Below, in pieces: positions 9,111 through 19,853 of a stretch of DNA of 64,000 bases. This DNA is from Microglena sp. YARC (lineage: Eukaryota > Chlorophyta > Chlorophyceae > Chlamydomonadales > Chlamydomonadaceae), in contig CM039467.1 of assembly GCA_022414725.1 (NCBI GenBank), positions 17,694,620 through 17,758,619 on the forward strand. The letters run 5' to 3'. A program made the translations under genes and the position numbers. Every line of letters starts with the position of its first letter. Positions within the stretch are counted from its first letter, which is position 1. The notes under the pieces were generated by a model. That model made no database searches, was not told the origin of the DNA, and worked only from the letters and a program-made list of their open reading frames with translations.

Positions 9111-11520
9111 CTATGTGTTCGCGGCTAAAGGAGAATTACCGGAAGTTTTTAGATTAACTTCAGGAAAGGCTGAGTCGTATGTGCTGAGTAAATGATCAAG
9201 AGCAGATTGTCGTTGTGGTTTACTAGCCCCTATATTACCCACATTATAGTGGGAAACTGCATTATAATAATAATGTATTATATCGCGTGTGTTCAAAGCA
9301 AAACCATAGGTAGATGCCATACTTATATTTTCCAAAGACATATACTCATTATAGTTAACATTGTTATATACAATAATGTGATGCATATACAACCGCATGC
9401 CTTTTTATCAGGGATTACTTCACTCGAAGAACCGGGTTTCAACATACGCATATTGACCAAACAATACATACCCCATCCATTAGAGGTATAAGCGGTGTGA
9501 TGATATATCTGTAATTCTATATCCTTTAACAATTCGTTCAATGGAACGTGATGTAAAAACGTTTTCCAATCTTTAACGGGCGATGTATTCGATACATCGG
9601 GTCGTGATTCACTCGGTATTCGATACTTATAATAAGAATCAAGTAAATGCGTCGATATACCTTGAATCAACGCATGGGCGCTTTTTAAACCATCGCTATA
9701 TGATAACTCTTCATTAATAAATGATTCGTATGTTTGATCAACATCTAACCATTTATATGAACAAGATTTACTGTAAAGATCGTCACACATTCTCACCAAT
9801 GTCGAACAATAATGATCCATCAAGTAGTTGGCCTGTAATAATGATGTAGTATCGGAGTTATTAACCCAGGCATCGTGCATTTTTTTGAGTACTTTTATGA
9901 CTCTTCCATTCAAAAACTCGAATACCCCCCCCATAAACTCTGTATCATTTGTACACATGGCATGCAAGTCTTTAATAATATTATCAATTTCTTTAGAATA
10001 TACATTCTTTAATGGACTTTGTTTCTTATTAGTGTCTTTTTTCATAGGTTCTTCCCAGTATTGTTTCAATTCAGCGTTATCTATTATGGTCCAAAACGCA
10101 TCTTTCAGTTTAACCAGATCACCCCCAAATTCTTTTTTTTGCTTTAATAAAACTTTATGTGTTTCAGTGACACATTGATTATTCATAGCATACACGAAGA
10201 AATGACCTAACAACAACATCCATTGTTGATTCTCTTTGCTGTTATTGGATCCGTGTTTCAGTCGCACTTCAATCGTTTTATACTTTTCTAAACTGCTAAA
10301 ATTCAAGGTAAAATATTTAGCATTTTGAAAATAACGCACTATATCAATAAAATCTCTTCGAGTTCTGAGTTTCTCATTCATATTTGTATACATATCGAAG
10401 AAATCAAGGGAAGACTTGCATTTTATTAAGTCTTCATAAGATTCAAAGGCATGAACATGATTTGTTAGAGACATGCAATACTTATTTCTGCGTCTATCAG
10501 CAGACACAAAAGTCATAAATACAGGCTCAAATAAAACCCAACACATCACACATTTGAACAATATATCGGCCCTCATAAAATTATCGTTGTGAGACAGATG
10601 CACACGATTAGAGGTCGTTCTATTATTATGATATTCGAACCAACCTTAGCAGTCAATATTCGATCCAAAACCACCCTGAAATATTCACCACTCACTTCAG
10701 AATATGACAATATAGGAGACACTATTTCTACGTTATTCAGGTATGCATTGCAATCCGTACTAATCGCATCACATTCTACAGACCCATCGTTAGCCACTAC
10801 CCATCTCCGGCTTTCATCCATTTTGTCATTATCTGAGATAATATCGCATATTTCACCATGAAAACCTGACGAAAAGCTAAATTGAACATCTGAAATGGAC
10901 TGGAGAATATGTGTAAATAAATACCTTTTTTGTCTTTCATCATCAGAATCATCAAAATCATCAGAATAGTCAGAATAATCAGAATGATTATCACCAAACT
11001 ATATATCACCGGAATCAGAAGCATTCTCGTCAAAATGGTTCTGATCACATTTGACCAATCTATTGACCATATTCACTGATGCCAAATTCACCAACCTGAA
11101 AAATTTAGGATTAATAACTTTTACAAGAGTTTCATATTCAAATCCGAATTTGATGTCGGCCAAATAATAAACAGGGACGGGTGCAACAGGCGAAACTAGG
11201 TTCGTAAGAGAATGATGTTGAGTATCATTCATATCAATCATGTCAGTAAAAAATGTTGAACGGAGTTTATTATAATTCTTAGACCATGTCGAAATAGAAT
11301 TTGTAGCCGTTTGACCGGTCTCGTTAAATTGTTTTACTTCAGTAAAGACGTGTAGTATAGTATCCCAATTCGTCCCATTTAAAAGCATTCTGACTATATC
11401 ACAAGCACATTGTTCTTTAAATGAATATTTGAACACTCCTCTCCTTATAATAAATGCCAACAATAACACAACAGAGGCTCTACCTCGATTGGAAGTAGAG
11501 ATGTTTTCCTCAGGTTTCAT
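9111..11520 (-). pseudogene. Amidoligase-like protein, multiply broken
   Basis: From 11520 the frame reaches an amidoligase-type start (FGFEYETLV), then an in-frame TAG at 10999-11001, a Ser/Asp-rich stretch, WVVANDGSVECD, and VEIVSPIL. A frameshift near 10600-10640 is followed by SNRVHLSHNDNF, RRRNKYC and a long helical domain. These match the ATP-grasp-like amidoligase pattern (E-x-E, W-x-x-x-x-DGS, E-x-VSPIL, HVHLS), enzymes that form amide bonds. Compared with its paralogue at 19845-21215, about 48 codons are deleted near 9390 and the last part (ISMASTYGFALNTRDI) is in another frame. At least one nonsense, one frameshift and one deletion are therefore present. The N-terminal ~130 residues are unassigned and could belong to the gene just upstream. 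Confidence 0.65.
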
Positions 11521-11540
11521 GTGTGAAAAATCTATCAGTT

Positions 11541-11918
11541 TTATTTACGTATTTTAGACGCTTCTGATGGTGATTGCTTACACATAATCACAGTATCTTC
11601 CGTTATGTTATCATGAGATACATTTAACAAACTGAGAGCTTGGAGGAGACTTACCAATGATTGGGCAACCTTGAAAAATAACTCTTCCTTGTCCATTTTG
11701 TCTCCTTCTACTATTTTTCGTATACTCATGCCTTTCGGACACTTGAATTTTTTATCAATATTATTCACATTAATTAATGTGAATCTCTCAATCACAGGTG
11801 CAATTGTATGCTTTATTTCACTCTCATTCAATCTGTCTATTATAATTTTCACGTTTTGTTTTTCGGGGAGAGACAGAAAATCCACTTCAAGACGATAGAC
11901 ATCAGTCACTTTATCCAT
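11541..11918 (-). CDS. Unknown protein, weak kinase-like motif
   Basis: A 125-residue frame ending 20 bases before the amidoligase-like gene on the same strand. LLNVSHDNITEDTVIM vaguely resembles a protein kinase catalytic loop (H-x-D-x-x-x-x-N), and the following gene's first ~50 residues could be the remainder of a kinase C-lobe, which would make the two one broken kinase-amidoligase fusion. No glycine loop or DFG is visible, so the function is left open. Confidence 0.45.
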   Translation of the reverse strand: MDKVTDVYRLEVDFLSLPEKQNVKIIIDRLNESEIKHTIAPVIERFTLINVNNIDKKFKCPKGMSIRKIVEGDKMDKEELFFKVAQSLVSLLQALSLLNVSHDNITEDTVIMCKQSPSEASKIRK

Positions 11919-12099
11919 TAGTTTTCTACTAAGTTGATGATATATTTATATTCATTCAAAAGCAAAGAGATCAATATGATTCTGGGCTTAAAGCGTACGT
12001 TTGCCGGACCACCAGTTGATCAAAAAAAAAATGGCTTTACCGTTACCACAAAAAACACGTAGTTCACATAACTACATCTAAAATGACACACACAAAATA

Positions 12100-12898
12100 A
12101 TGTCATTCACTCTCAAATTCAACAATGGAATACTGAATGCCCATAACGATATAATTACACATATATGTCAGCACCTAGATCATACACAGATACATCACAA
12201 TGTTGGAAAAAAGGTAATGATAACGCCTGGTGGGGCGTGGTGTTAAGGGAGCCCGTCGTACGCGGGTAGGGAGCGGTCTCCTACCTCAACTGGACAAGCT
12301 ACCATCGCGGTTGACGACGACCTGCAACGCCAAGAGCGACCGAAGGGGGAGTCGAACCCCCGACTCTTCGTTCCTTAGCAATCTGGTCTACCACTAGACC
12401 ATTGTAATCGCTAAAGAGGCTACAATGTTGGAAATACATCAGTACAGTCGCAGTCATTTCAACATAATGCAGCTGAACAAACTAGAATAATCATCAACGA
12501 TTTGAACACAAGATAAAGTAGACAAATTGAAACACCACATTGAAAACACCATCAATACGAAAATAGAAGAAATATTAAATAAATTGAATCACCACATTGA
12601 AAACACCATGAATACGAAAATAGAAAAAATATTTGACGAATGCAAAAGCATCGAAAGTAGTAATAATATCAAAATGGAAGAGATATTAGAAATAATTAAA
12701 AATAACGAAACAAGAAACACAGAGCAAATGGAAGAAATGGAAAAATTAAAAAAACTTGATTTTGAAAGTAACCCATTGTATTCAAGAATAGATAACAAGC
12801 ATACAATTGATCATCTTGTTGCAAATCCGGTAGATCTTTTTGGAGATCCGATTTGCAAATCTGTCTTTGAGATGAAGAAGGTAATTTGCCGAGCTTAA
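12100..12898 (+). pseudogene. Coiled-coil protein with F-box-like N-terminus, split by a SINE and a frameshift
   Basis: From the ATG at 12100 the frame reads NGILNAHNDIITHICQHLD (F-box-like) up to the 13-bp duplication at 12197-12209. After the SINE it resumes in frame at NTSVQSQSFQ and hits a TAA at 12514-12516. A one-base shift near 12508 joins it to a long coiled coil: HHIENTINTKIEEI is repeated twice, then a Glu/Lys-rich helix, ending near 12898 with a conserved-looking tail (HTIDHLVANPVDLFGDP). Function unknown. The joining across the frameshift is inference; the SINE interruption is seen directly. Confidence 0.6.
12210..12421 (-). mobile_element. tRNA-derived SINE, 13-bp target-site duplication
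   Basis: On the minus strand the right end has a polymerase III A box (TGGTCTAGTGG, 12391-12401) and a perfect B box (GGTTCGACTCC, 12348-12358) within a tRNA-like T-arm (GGGGG-UUCGACU-CCCCC). The acceptor-like ends AGCGATT and GGTCGCT pair, but the anticodon stem does not, so it is not a functional tRNA. About 120 bases of unrelated body follow and end in a T run (CCTTTTTT). The flanks 12197-12209 and 12422-12434 are both ACAATGTTGGAAA, as left by LINE-mediated retroposition. Confidence 0.85.
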
Positions 12899-12954
12899 AG
12901 GACAAAAGGGGGGGGGGATAAGTTACCGATAGTCTCGCGATGGAAGATTCTAGA

Positions 12955-13416
12955 TTATACAATCTCCTTGCTTAAAAGCGTGGAGGAGGGGGAGACCCTA
13001 GACACTTTGGTTTTTTTTAAAGATTCATCTGGCGTTGATTCAACAATGTCAGCGTCCACAATGTCAGCGTCCACAATGTCATCGTCTACAATGGTTGCAA
13101 CAAAATCATCAAATAATTGACCAACTTGGTCCAATGTAGACAGGTTACGCTTCAAGTACTTATTCACGGCATTCGTCTTGTGTTCCATTTGGATGCTGTA
13201 AAATGGAACCATAGTGGAGTCAGATATAATATACGTGAAACATGTATTGGCCAAGGAACAACCGCTAAACATAGGGAGTTTAGTTCCGTCGTATTTCGCA
13301 TAGTTCAAATCAAAATTACCACGATCTTTCACACGGGCGCGCATCAATGCAAATGTCAGCAACGCATTCTTAAGACTTTCAATCGGCTCGTCTTCATCTT
13401 TCTTTTTTTTATTCAT
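12955..13416 (-). CDS. Unknown protein with Asp/Val repeats at the C-terminus
   Basis: Starting at MNKKKKDEDEP (13416), the protein has about 153 residues. The middle contains ALLTFALMRARVKDRGNFDL and FSGCSLANTCFTYIISDS; the C-terminal part has three copies of DADIVD/DDDIVD coded by short direct repeats near 13045-13090. An upstream start at 13497 would add a Cys-rich hydrophobic stretch and is less likely. No family is recognised. The gene is followed on the same strand, upstream, by the small membrane protein at 13510-13890. Confidence 0.5.
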   Translation of the reverse strand: MNKKKKDEDEPIESLKNALLTFALMRARVKDRGNFDLNYAKYDGTKLPMFSGCSLANTCFTYIISDSTMVPFYSIQMEHKTNAVNKYLKRNLSTLDQVGQLFDDFVATIVDDDIVDADIVDADIVESTPDESLKKTKVSRVSPSSTLLSKEIV

Positions 13417-13509
13417 GTGTACAAATATACACAAATTGCAGCACAAACAATTACAAAAGTAACAACATACATTGTTATGTTCTTTGTTATTGAACAATAA
13501 AGGAAAGCT

Positions 13510-13890
13510 TTAAGCGGATGTAAGCAAAGAAGAGTCAACATCAGACAACAAACAATGGACGCTGTACGCAGAACAATTATCAACATACCAGCGTCGTTCT
13601 TCCGCTGAGAATTTATCTGCATCCGCAACAGTAATAGACCGCAAAATACGCTTCAACCTCTTAGTCAGGGAAGCGTTCTTCACCTTCAACACTGCAAGCT
13701 TTTCTGTTAATTCAATCTGAGATGACAAGATACGGATAGTCTCGCGCTGAGATTCACTAGATTCTACAATCGCCTTGCTAGATTCTAGAATATCATTTAT
13801 AGTTTTTGTAAGATTATTATCATAGTATAACAAAACACCAATGGTTGAAATTATTATCGTTCCGACACCGACATAAGAGTGTATACCCAT
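13510..13890 (-). CDS. Small membrane-anchored coiled-coil protein
   Basis: The 126-residue protein starts with a hydrophobic segment (VGVGTIIISTIGVLLYY, residues 7-23), followed by a long amphipathic helix (about 30-85) with heptad-like Leu/Ile spacing, and a C-terminal tail containing Cys-x6-Cys. This suggests an N-terminally anchored membrane or virion protein with an exposed coiled coil. No family is recognised. The frame is intact. Confidence 0.55.
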   Translation of the reverse strand: MGIHSYVGVGTIIISTIGVLLYYDNNLTKTINDILESSKAIVESSESQRETIRILSSQIELTEKLAVLKVKNASLTKRLKRILRSITVADADKFSAEERRWYVDNCSAYSVHCLLSDVDSSLLTSA

Positions 13891-14026
13891 CTCTGTTTAA
13901 AACAAATACAAAAATATAAAGGTTGCTGACGCGGGTTATGGGTCAAGGGAAATTTCTAAAATTAAAGCGCGCGTGAATCGCACTGGTTAAGGGATTGTCA
14001 GGCATACAAACATGTGTATTTGAACA

Positions 14027-15227
14027 ATGGATTACAAACACAGCATACAAGACGAAATCAAAGAACACGTCATAAACAGATTGAATCACGAAGATGCAAA
14101 ATGGGACTGGAGGGGATTAAGCGCAAACCCAAACATCTCTTTTGATATTGTTATCTCAAACCCAGACAAAAATTGGAACTGGAATGTACTAAGCATGAAC
14201 CCAAATATAACATGGGAAAACGTTAGGGATAACCCGGACAAACCGTGGGACTGGAGGGCATTAAGCGCAAACCATAATATAAAATGGGATACTATTCACG
14301 ACAAACTAGTACACACATCGGACTGGCTAGCATTAAGCATGGACACAAATATATCATGGAAAAACGTAGAGGAGAACCAGGACAAACCGTGGGACTGGTG
14401 GATGCTAAGTAGAAACCCGATTATTACATGGGACATTGTGGTTGCAAATCCTGACAAACCTTGGGAATGGGAAGCATTAAGCTACAACACTAATATCACG
14501 TTCAAAATCGTAGAGGAGAACCCAGACAAACCGTGGGACTGGAGGGAATTAAGCACGAACACACACAAAATCACATGGAAAATCGTAGAGGAGAACCCGG
14601 ACAAACCGTGGAACTGGTTTAAATTAAGCGAGAACCCAAACATCACATGGAAAACGTTGAGGAGAACCCGCACAAACCGTGGGACTGGCATGGATTAAGC
14701 TTTAACCCTAACATAACATGGGCAAACGTTGAGGACAACATGGACAAAGATTGGTGCTGGTATGGATTAAGCTACAACACTAATATCGCGTTCAAAATCG
14801 TAGAGGAGAACCCACGCAAACCGTGGTGCTGGTGGAGATTAAGCGAGAACCCAAGTATAACATGGAAAAACGTTGAGGACAACCCAGACAAACCATGGTG
14901 CTGGTGGAGATTAGGCAAGAACCCAAGTATAACATGGAAAAACGTAGAGGAGAACCCACACAAACCGTGGTGCGGTACATCATTAAGCATGAACCCAAAC
15001 ATCACATAGTAGTCAAGGACAAAACACACACACAATGGGATTGGGGCATTTTAAGTATGCAGAAAAATATGCTATTATCTCCTACAGATCTTTGCAACAT
15101 CATACAAAGACACAGAGCTGCAAAAGCCATTCAAAAGACCTGGAGACAGGCCATCACAAACCCACATTACAGAGCATGCAAGAGGAGACTGATCAGGGAA
15201 TTCAATGAAGATATACAAGGTTTTTGA
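14027..15227 (+). pseudogene. W-repeat protein A (24-residue repeats), two frameshifts
   Basis: N-terminal module MDYKHSIQDEIKEHVINRLN, then about 15-16 copies of the 24-residue repeat W-x-x-L-S-x-N-P-N-I-T-W-x-x-V-x-x-N-P-D-K-P-W-D, then the C-terminal module with RAAKAIQKTWR (an IQ-like helix) and ACKRRLIREFNED. A base is missing in an A run near 14652 (frame 1 to 2), and a few bases are missing near 15006 beside two stops (frame 2 to 3). The repeats on each side are in register, so these are lesions. The repeat is expected to form an alpha solenoid for protein binding; this is inference. Confidence 0.85.
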
Positions 15228-15341
15228 TTTTTATGGAATTCTTACACACGACTTCATATTTAAAAAAAGAATCGTAATCGCTGATCTAATCAAATTAGAA
15301 TGCACGGACATGGGGCTTAAAGAATAAAAGATACAGCAAGT

Positions 15342-15644
15342 TCACCAGGGCTTGGTTTGGTCGATTTCATGTTGTGTCAGATTGAAAAAATGCATTAAAA
15401 ATATATTGTGATGGCCAGACAAATAGTATTTCCAAGCAGCTCGCCATCTACCTATATACACAAGTTGTTTCACAAGGATGTCGTGTAACTTGCGATGTAG
15501 CGGAGGGGGTACTCGCAGTTTTCCAGGGCGGATACCACACATGCGGCGGACATCCATGTCACATAGAGACAATATACGGATCTGTATATCCCGAGGAAGG
15601 CGGTCCAGAGTAAAGGAAGTCACGGTAGTGTCGTGTTTGCTCAT
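15342..15644 (-). CDS. Small F-box-like protein
   Basis: A 100-residue intact protein. FTLDRLPRDIQIRILSLCDM followed by DVRRMCGI resembles the short F-box-like N-terminus common in giant virus proteins, where L-P-x-D-I and a C-D-x-D-x-R-R pattern recur. F-box proteins recruit substrates to SCF ubiquitin ligases. The C-terminal half is rich in aromatic and basic residues and is unassigned. The CTTAAAG motif at about 15730 lies upstream of its start. Confidence 0.55.
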   Translation of the reverse strand: MSKHDTTVTSFTLDRLPRDIQIRILSLCDMDVRRMCGIRPGKLRVPPPLHRKLHDILVKQLVYIGRWRAAWKYYLSGHHNIFLMHFFNLTQHEIDQTKPW

Positions 15645-15767
15645 TACAATGATAACAATAAACTGGCTTTAGATGATTCAATTTCATTTAGACCGGTCAT
15701 ATTTCTATTACAATTAACTGCTAAAAACGGGCTTAAAGCGTACGTAGGCATGTTTGGACATTTTTGC

Positions 15768-16916
15768 TTAGAAGGGGTCCAAATCAACAATTTTTTTGTC
15801 AATTATCTCGTCGTACCTTTCTTTATCAGTAATACGTATGTAAGTTGGTAATCTCTCGAATACCATGGTTACATTACTACTTAATGTGCTATTATGTTTC
15901 ATTGCTTCTTTTATATAATTTGGAAAATGATCCGAATGAACAATTAAACGTGCTTTATTTTTGCTTTTTACGGGAAATTTAACTTTTATTTTTTTGTACA
16001 TACTTTTGAGATCAATCAAAGTAAACTTTGGGGTTTTTGACCAAGGTGATGTTTTCTTCAGTGGAGATGGTGATTTCTTAGGTGTCGATTTCCTAGGTGG
16101 TGGCGACATAGACATCGATTGTGGTGATGATTTCTTAGGTGTCGATTTCCTAGGTGGTGGCGACATAGACATCGATTGTGGTGATGATTTCTTAGGTGTC
16201 GGTTTCCTAGGTGGTGGTGACATAGACATAGATTTTGCTGATTGACCTCTATGTGGTGTGTTTGCTGAAGGATATGTTTTGGTTTTATTGACTACATTAT
16301 TTTCAAAACGATTGAAAAATTTATCCAATATTATAGTTTGAAATTCATCGGATTCTATTGGACCCTTTGTTTGAATTTTTTGTAAACGACTATTCAAATA
16401 ATAGTAGATTTTATGTATCATATATGTTAGCTCTTCTTGATATTCTATTACCCGATAATTTTGTTGTATGGCTTGTGAAATACTGTAAGGGTGAAAACAT
16501 GTTATATTGGCACAGTTTACATATTTATCTTTGTATATATCATATAATATACCAAGAGTAAGATCCGGCTTTGTAGTAGATTTACGAAATTTGTACGCAA
16601 TGTCGGTTATCCATGAATTCAAAATATGTTTAAATTTACCGATGTCTCTTCCCGGGTAAGCCCTCAAATCACCATAGATGTGGGTTAATAAGATAAAAAG
16701 GTTATCTTGATTGTCATGGGCCAAAAATAAAAAGTCAATAACTGAAACAATACGATCAGGATTGAACTTTTCTATACAATATTGTATACCTTTTTTATCA
16801 CATAGATAATGCGTAAATATACGTAAATATATATCACGGATATTGGCAAGAGTCAGCACTGTTTTTTTTCTTGCAAGTAACAAATTGCATTTTTCGCCAT
16901 TTGTTGACCGAGACAT
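15768..16916 (-). CDS. Unknown basic protein with SMSMSPPPRKSTPKK repeats
   Basis: The 382-residue protein has an N-terminal helical domain (about 1-215), then three copies of a 19-residue SMSMSPPPRKSTPKKSSPQ repeat (a 57-bp minisatellite at 16070-16240), and a basic C-terminal domain (KFTLIDLKSMYKKIKVKFPV). The repeat is very basic and Ser/Pro-rich, like linker-histone-type or virion DNA-binding tails, so nucleic acid binding is plausible but not shown. The frame is fully open. It diverges from W-repeat gene B across a spacer carrying the GGCCTAAAGCGTACGTAGG motif. Confidence 0.6.
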   Translation of the reverse strand: MSRSTNGEKCNLLLARKKTVLTLANIRDIYLRIFTHYLCDKKGIQYCIEKFNPDRIVSVIDFLFLAHDNQDNLFILLTHIYGDLRAYPGRDIGKFKHILNSWITDIAYKFRKSTTKPDLTLGILYDIYKDKYVNCANITCFHPYSISQAIQQNYRVIEYQEELTYMIHKIYYYLNSRLQKIQTKGPIESDEFQTIILDKFFNRFENNVVNKTKTYPSANTPHRGQSAKSMSMSPPPRKPTPKKSSPQSMSMSPPPRKSTPKKSSPQSMSMSPPPRKSTPKKSPSPLKKTSPWSKTPKFTLIDLKSMYKKIKVKFPVKSKNKARLIVHSDHFPNYIKEAMKHNSTLSSNVTMVFERLPTYIRITDKERYDEIIDKKIVDLDPF

Positions 16917-17066
16917 ATTATATTAATATATATTAATAATTTTACATTTCAGGATGAAAATAGAGAACCCCAATTACTTTAAAACAGGCCTAAAGCGTAC
17001 GTAGGCAGCAAGTGGATCACAGTAGTTAAGGGATTACCATCCATACATTTATTGTATTTGTGAAAA

Positions 17067-19853
17067 ATGGATTACAAACACAACATACAAGAAGAAATCA
17101 AAGATCATATCATAAACAGATTGAATCACAAAAAGGCAAAATGGGACTGGAGGTGGCTCAGCGCAAACCCAAACATCTCGTTTGACATGGTTATCTCTTA
17201 CCCAGACAAAAATTGGGACTGGAATTTGTTAAGCACGAACCCAAATATCACATGGGAAATCGTTAGGGATAACCCGGACAAACCTTGGGCATGGGATGCA
17301 TTAAGCATGAACACAAATATCACATTCAAAATAGTTGAGGAGAACCCACACAAACCGTGGGCCTGGGACGCATTAAGCTACAACAAAAATATCACTTGGA
17401 AAAACGTAGAGGAGAACCCACACAAACTGTGGAACTGGTATAGATTACATTACATTTACATTACATTACATTACATGTTAAAGTCTACTTGACACCGCGA
17501 GGGTGTATGAGACTCTGTGCTTTAAACAAAAAGAAAAAGCACCCACAAAGCAAAAAACCCCATTACATCAGGGGTGTGTCGAGGACAAACAAACCAAACT
17601 CCCAACCACCGTTTTGGTGGCGTAGGTATTAAACCCCTTAGAGCAGGACCCAGATCTCAACCACTTACAGTGGCGGAGGTAAGAAGCTAACAAATGAGAA
17701 GTCTCAAGAAGAAAAAAAAAGGGATAATAAATTACGGTGCCACTAAGCAGTCCAGGGCTTCCTGTCTTGCTCTTCTACAAGTAGAAAGATAGTCGGCTAG
17801 GTTTCTCCAAAAAGACTTAGTGCCATTTCCATTCATAAAGGTTCTGAATGTGGAATCGCAGAATTCCACATTCCATACGGTTAAGTCGGTATCCTCATGG
17901 ACATGCCTATAAATATCTGTAAACAGATTCTGGTAGCGGAGGCGAATATCATTATAAAAAGGGCACTCAAACATATGCATTTCATCCTCAGTTTTTTGGA
18001 ACCCACACATTTGACAGTGTCTCATTGAGCGAGGGATGTGTGCTCTATCCACCACCCTCATTCTTTCTGTGTTCAGCCAATGGGAACCCATTCTAAACTG
18101 TGCTATAGAACGAATCTGATCCTGCTTATGTAAGGCGGATGTAAAGGGAATCAAGCCATTCTCATCATTGCTGTTGGCTGCGAACCATTTTTGGTATCGG
18201 AGGCGTTTAAAGCCAACCCTTCTCTCATCAGGGATGTCTCTAACTGCATTGGTGTCACTTGGGTACTTAAACCTCCATGACTCAAAAACTTCAGACATAA
18301 TACCTTCGACATCGACAGCCTCCAAAATGTTGATGTTTTTACTGGATCCTAGCTTGTGGAGAGCACAACGCAAGTCATGAACCCAGCCAGTGTTGGAGTC
18401 AAAAGATTCCTCAAGAGCCATTCTAATGAGATCCTCAGGTTCTTTATGTATGGTCTTGTTCCAGAAGCGCAAAGCTTGTTTAAGCCAAGCAAAACACAAC
18501 GGGGTTCTACCCAGCTCTTCCATGATAATATTAGATGTAGTAGATTGGCAAACACCCAACATTTGTTTAAGTATACCTCTATGCCATTTCTCACAAGCAT
18601 GGTCATTTGAGATAAGTGTGTTGTTCAGAATAGAAGGAGCCCACACCTCACAGCCAAAATTCAGGATAGGTTGTACAAGAGAATCAAACAGGTGGGTGAG
18701 AATATCAATATTGTATATCTCCATAGTATGGCATCGCCTACGAAGCATGTGGTGTGCCTTTTGGGCCTTAGTGAGCATCCTAGAAAAAGCAGCTTTTGCA
18801 CGATTGCTTGAGTCACCATCCACAAAGAGGGATCCCAAGTAGATAAAAGATAACTTTGTAGAAAGTTGTGCTCCATCATAGACAAATTTGTAATCAGGAT
18901 CCATGCGGGCCTCATCACAGAATTGTTTGTTGAAAACGACAATCTCAGTTTTCTTTATATTCACAGCCATCTTAGTAGCCTCGCAGAAATCTCTCAGGCA
19001 GTCAAGCATCGCTTGCATATCTGCCGGGGATTCTGCCATTATAGCTAGGTCATCAGCATAAAGTAACAGTTGCAGAATCTTTCCCCTAAGCTCAGCCCCT
19101 ACATTTGGGAGCTTGGATTGGAGGAACGATTCAATTCTATCAATGAACAGACCGAATAGGAGTGGGGATAGATTAAGCTTTAACTCCAATATCACATGGG
19201 ACATTGTTGTTGCAAACCCGGACAAACCGTGGGCCTGGGACGCATTAAGCTACAACAAAAACATCACTTTCAAAATCGTAGAGGAGAACCCAGACAAAGA
19301 TTGGTGCTGGAACAAATTAAGCACAAACACAAACATCACTTGGAAAAACGTAGAAGAGAACACACACAAACCGTGGAGCTGGTTTGGATTAAGCTTTAAC
19401 CCAAACATAACAATAGAGATTGCTCTTACTACACCATGCATTCCATGGGATTGGCGTGGATTAAGCGAAAAACCCAATTTAACGTGGGATATTGTGGTCG
19501 ACAACCCAGACAAAAAATGGTGCTGGCAGAGATTAAGCAAGAACACCAATATAACATGGGATATTGTGGTCGACAACCCAGACAAACGGTGGAGCTTTGG
19601 AGAATTGAGCGAAAACCCTAACATCACATTTGACATAGTAAAAAATAACACAACACACACAAAATGGAATTGGGGCGTTTTAAGTAGGCAGAAAAATATA
19701 CTGTTATCTACAACAGACCTTTGCAACATCATACAAAGACACAGAGCTGCAAAAGCCATTCAGAAAACATGGAGACAGGCCATCACTAACCCACAGTACG
19801 GAGCATGCAAGCGAAGAATACTCAGGGAATTCAACGAACTAAAACTAGAATAA
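17067..19853 (+). pseudogene. W-repeat protein B, split by a LINE
   Basis: The N-terminal part (17067-17447) has the MDYKHNIQEEIKDHIINRLN module and about five repeats. The frame resumes at 19169-19176 and continues with about eight repeats, then the RAAKAIQKTWRQAITNP and CKRRILREFNELKLE tail to the TAA near 19853. The repeat register is preserved if the LINE and one copy of ATAGATTA are removed. Apart from the insertion no other lesion is seen, so the insertion is probably what silenced the gene. Its last codons overlap the end of the converging gene at 19845. Confidence 0.9.
17448..19168 (-). mobile_element. 5'-truncated LINE (non-LTR retrotransposon) with RT fragment
   Basis: The minus-strand frame 17732-19168 starts inside the reverse transcriptase at SPLLFGLFIDRIE and has the catalytic YADD box (LLYADDLAIMAES), the NIKKTEIVVFN region, a connector, and a C-terminal zinc knuckle (CQMCGFQKTEDEMHMFECP) typical of LINE RT proteins. 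The element's 3' end, at left, is an ATGTA-type simple repeat (17448-17475). Both flanks are ATAGATTA (17440-17447 and 19169-19176). Truncation at the 5' end plus a TSD is the signature of target-primed reverse transcription. The remaining RT frame is open, suggesting a fairly young insertion. Confidence 0.92.

Noticed and set aside
12340..12425. A functional minus-strand tRNA gene
   Set aside because: The T-arm and a UUGCUAA-like loop are there, but the anticodon stem does not pair and the acceptor is offset. TSDs and a 3' body make it a SINE.
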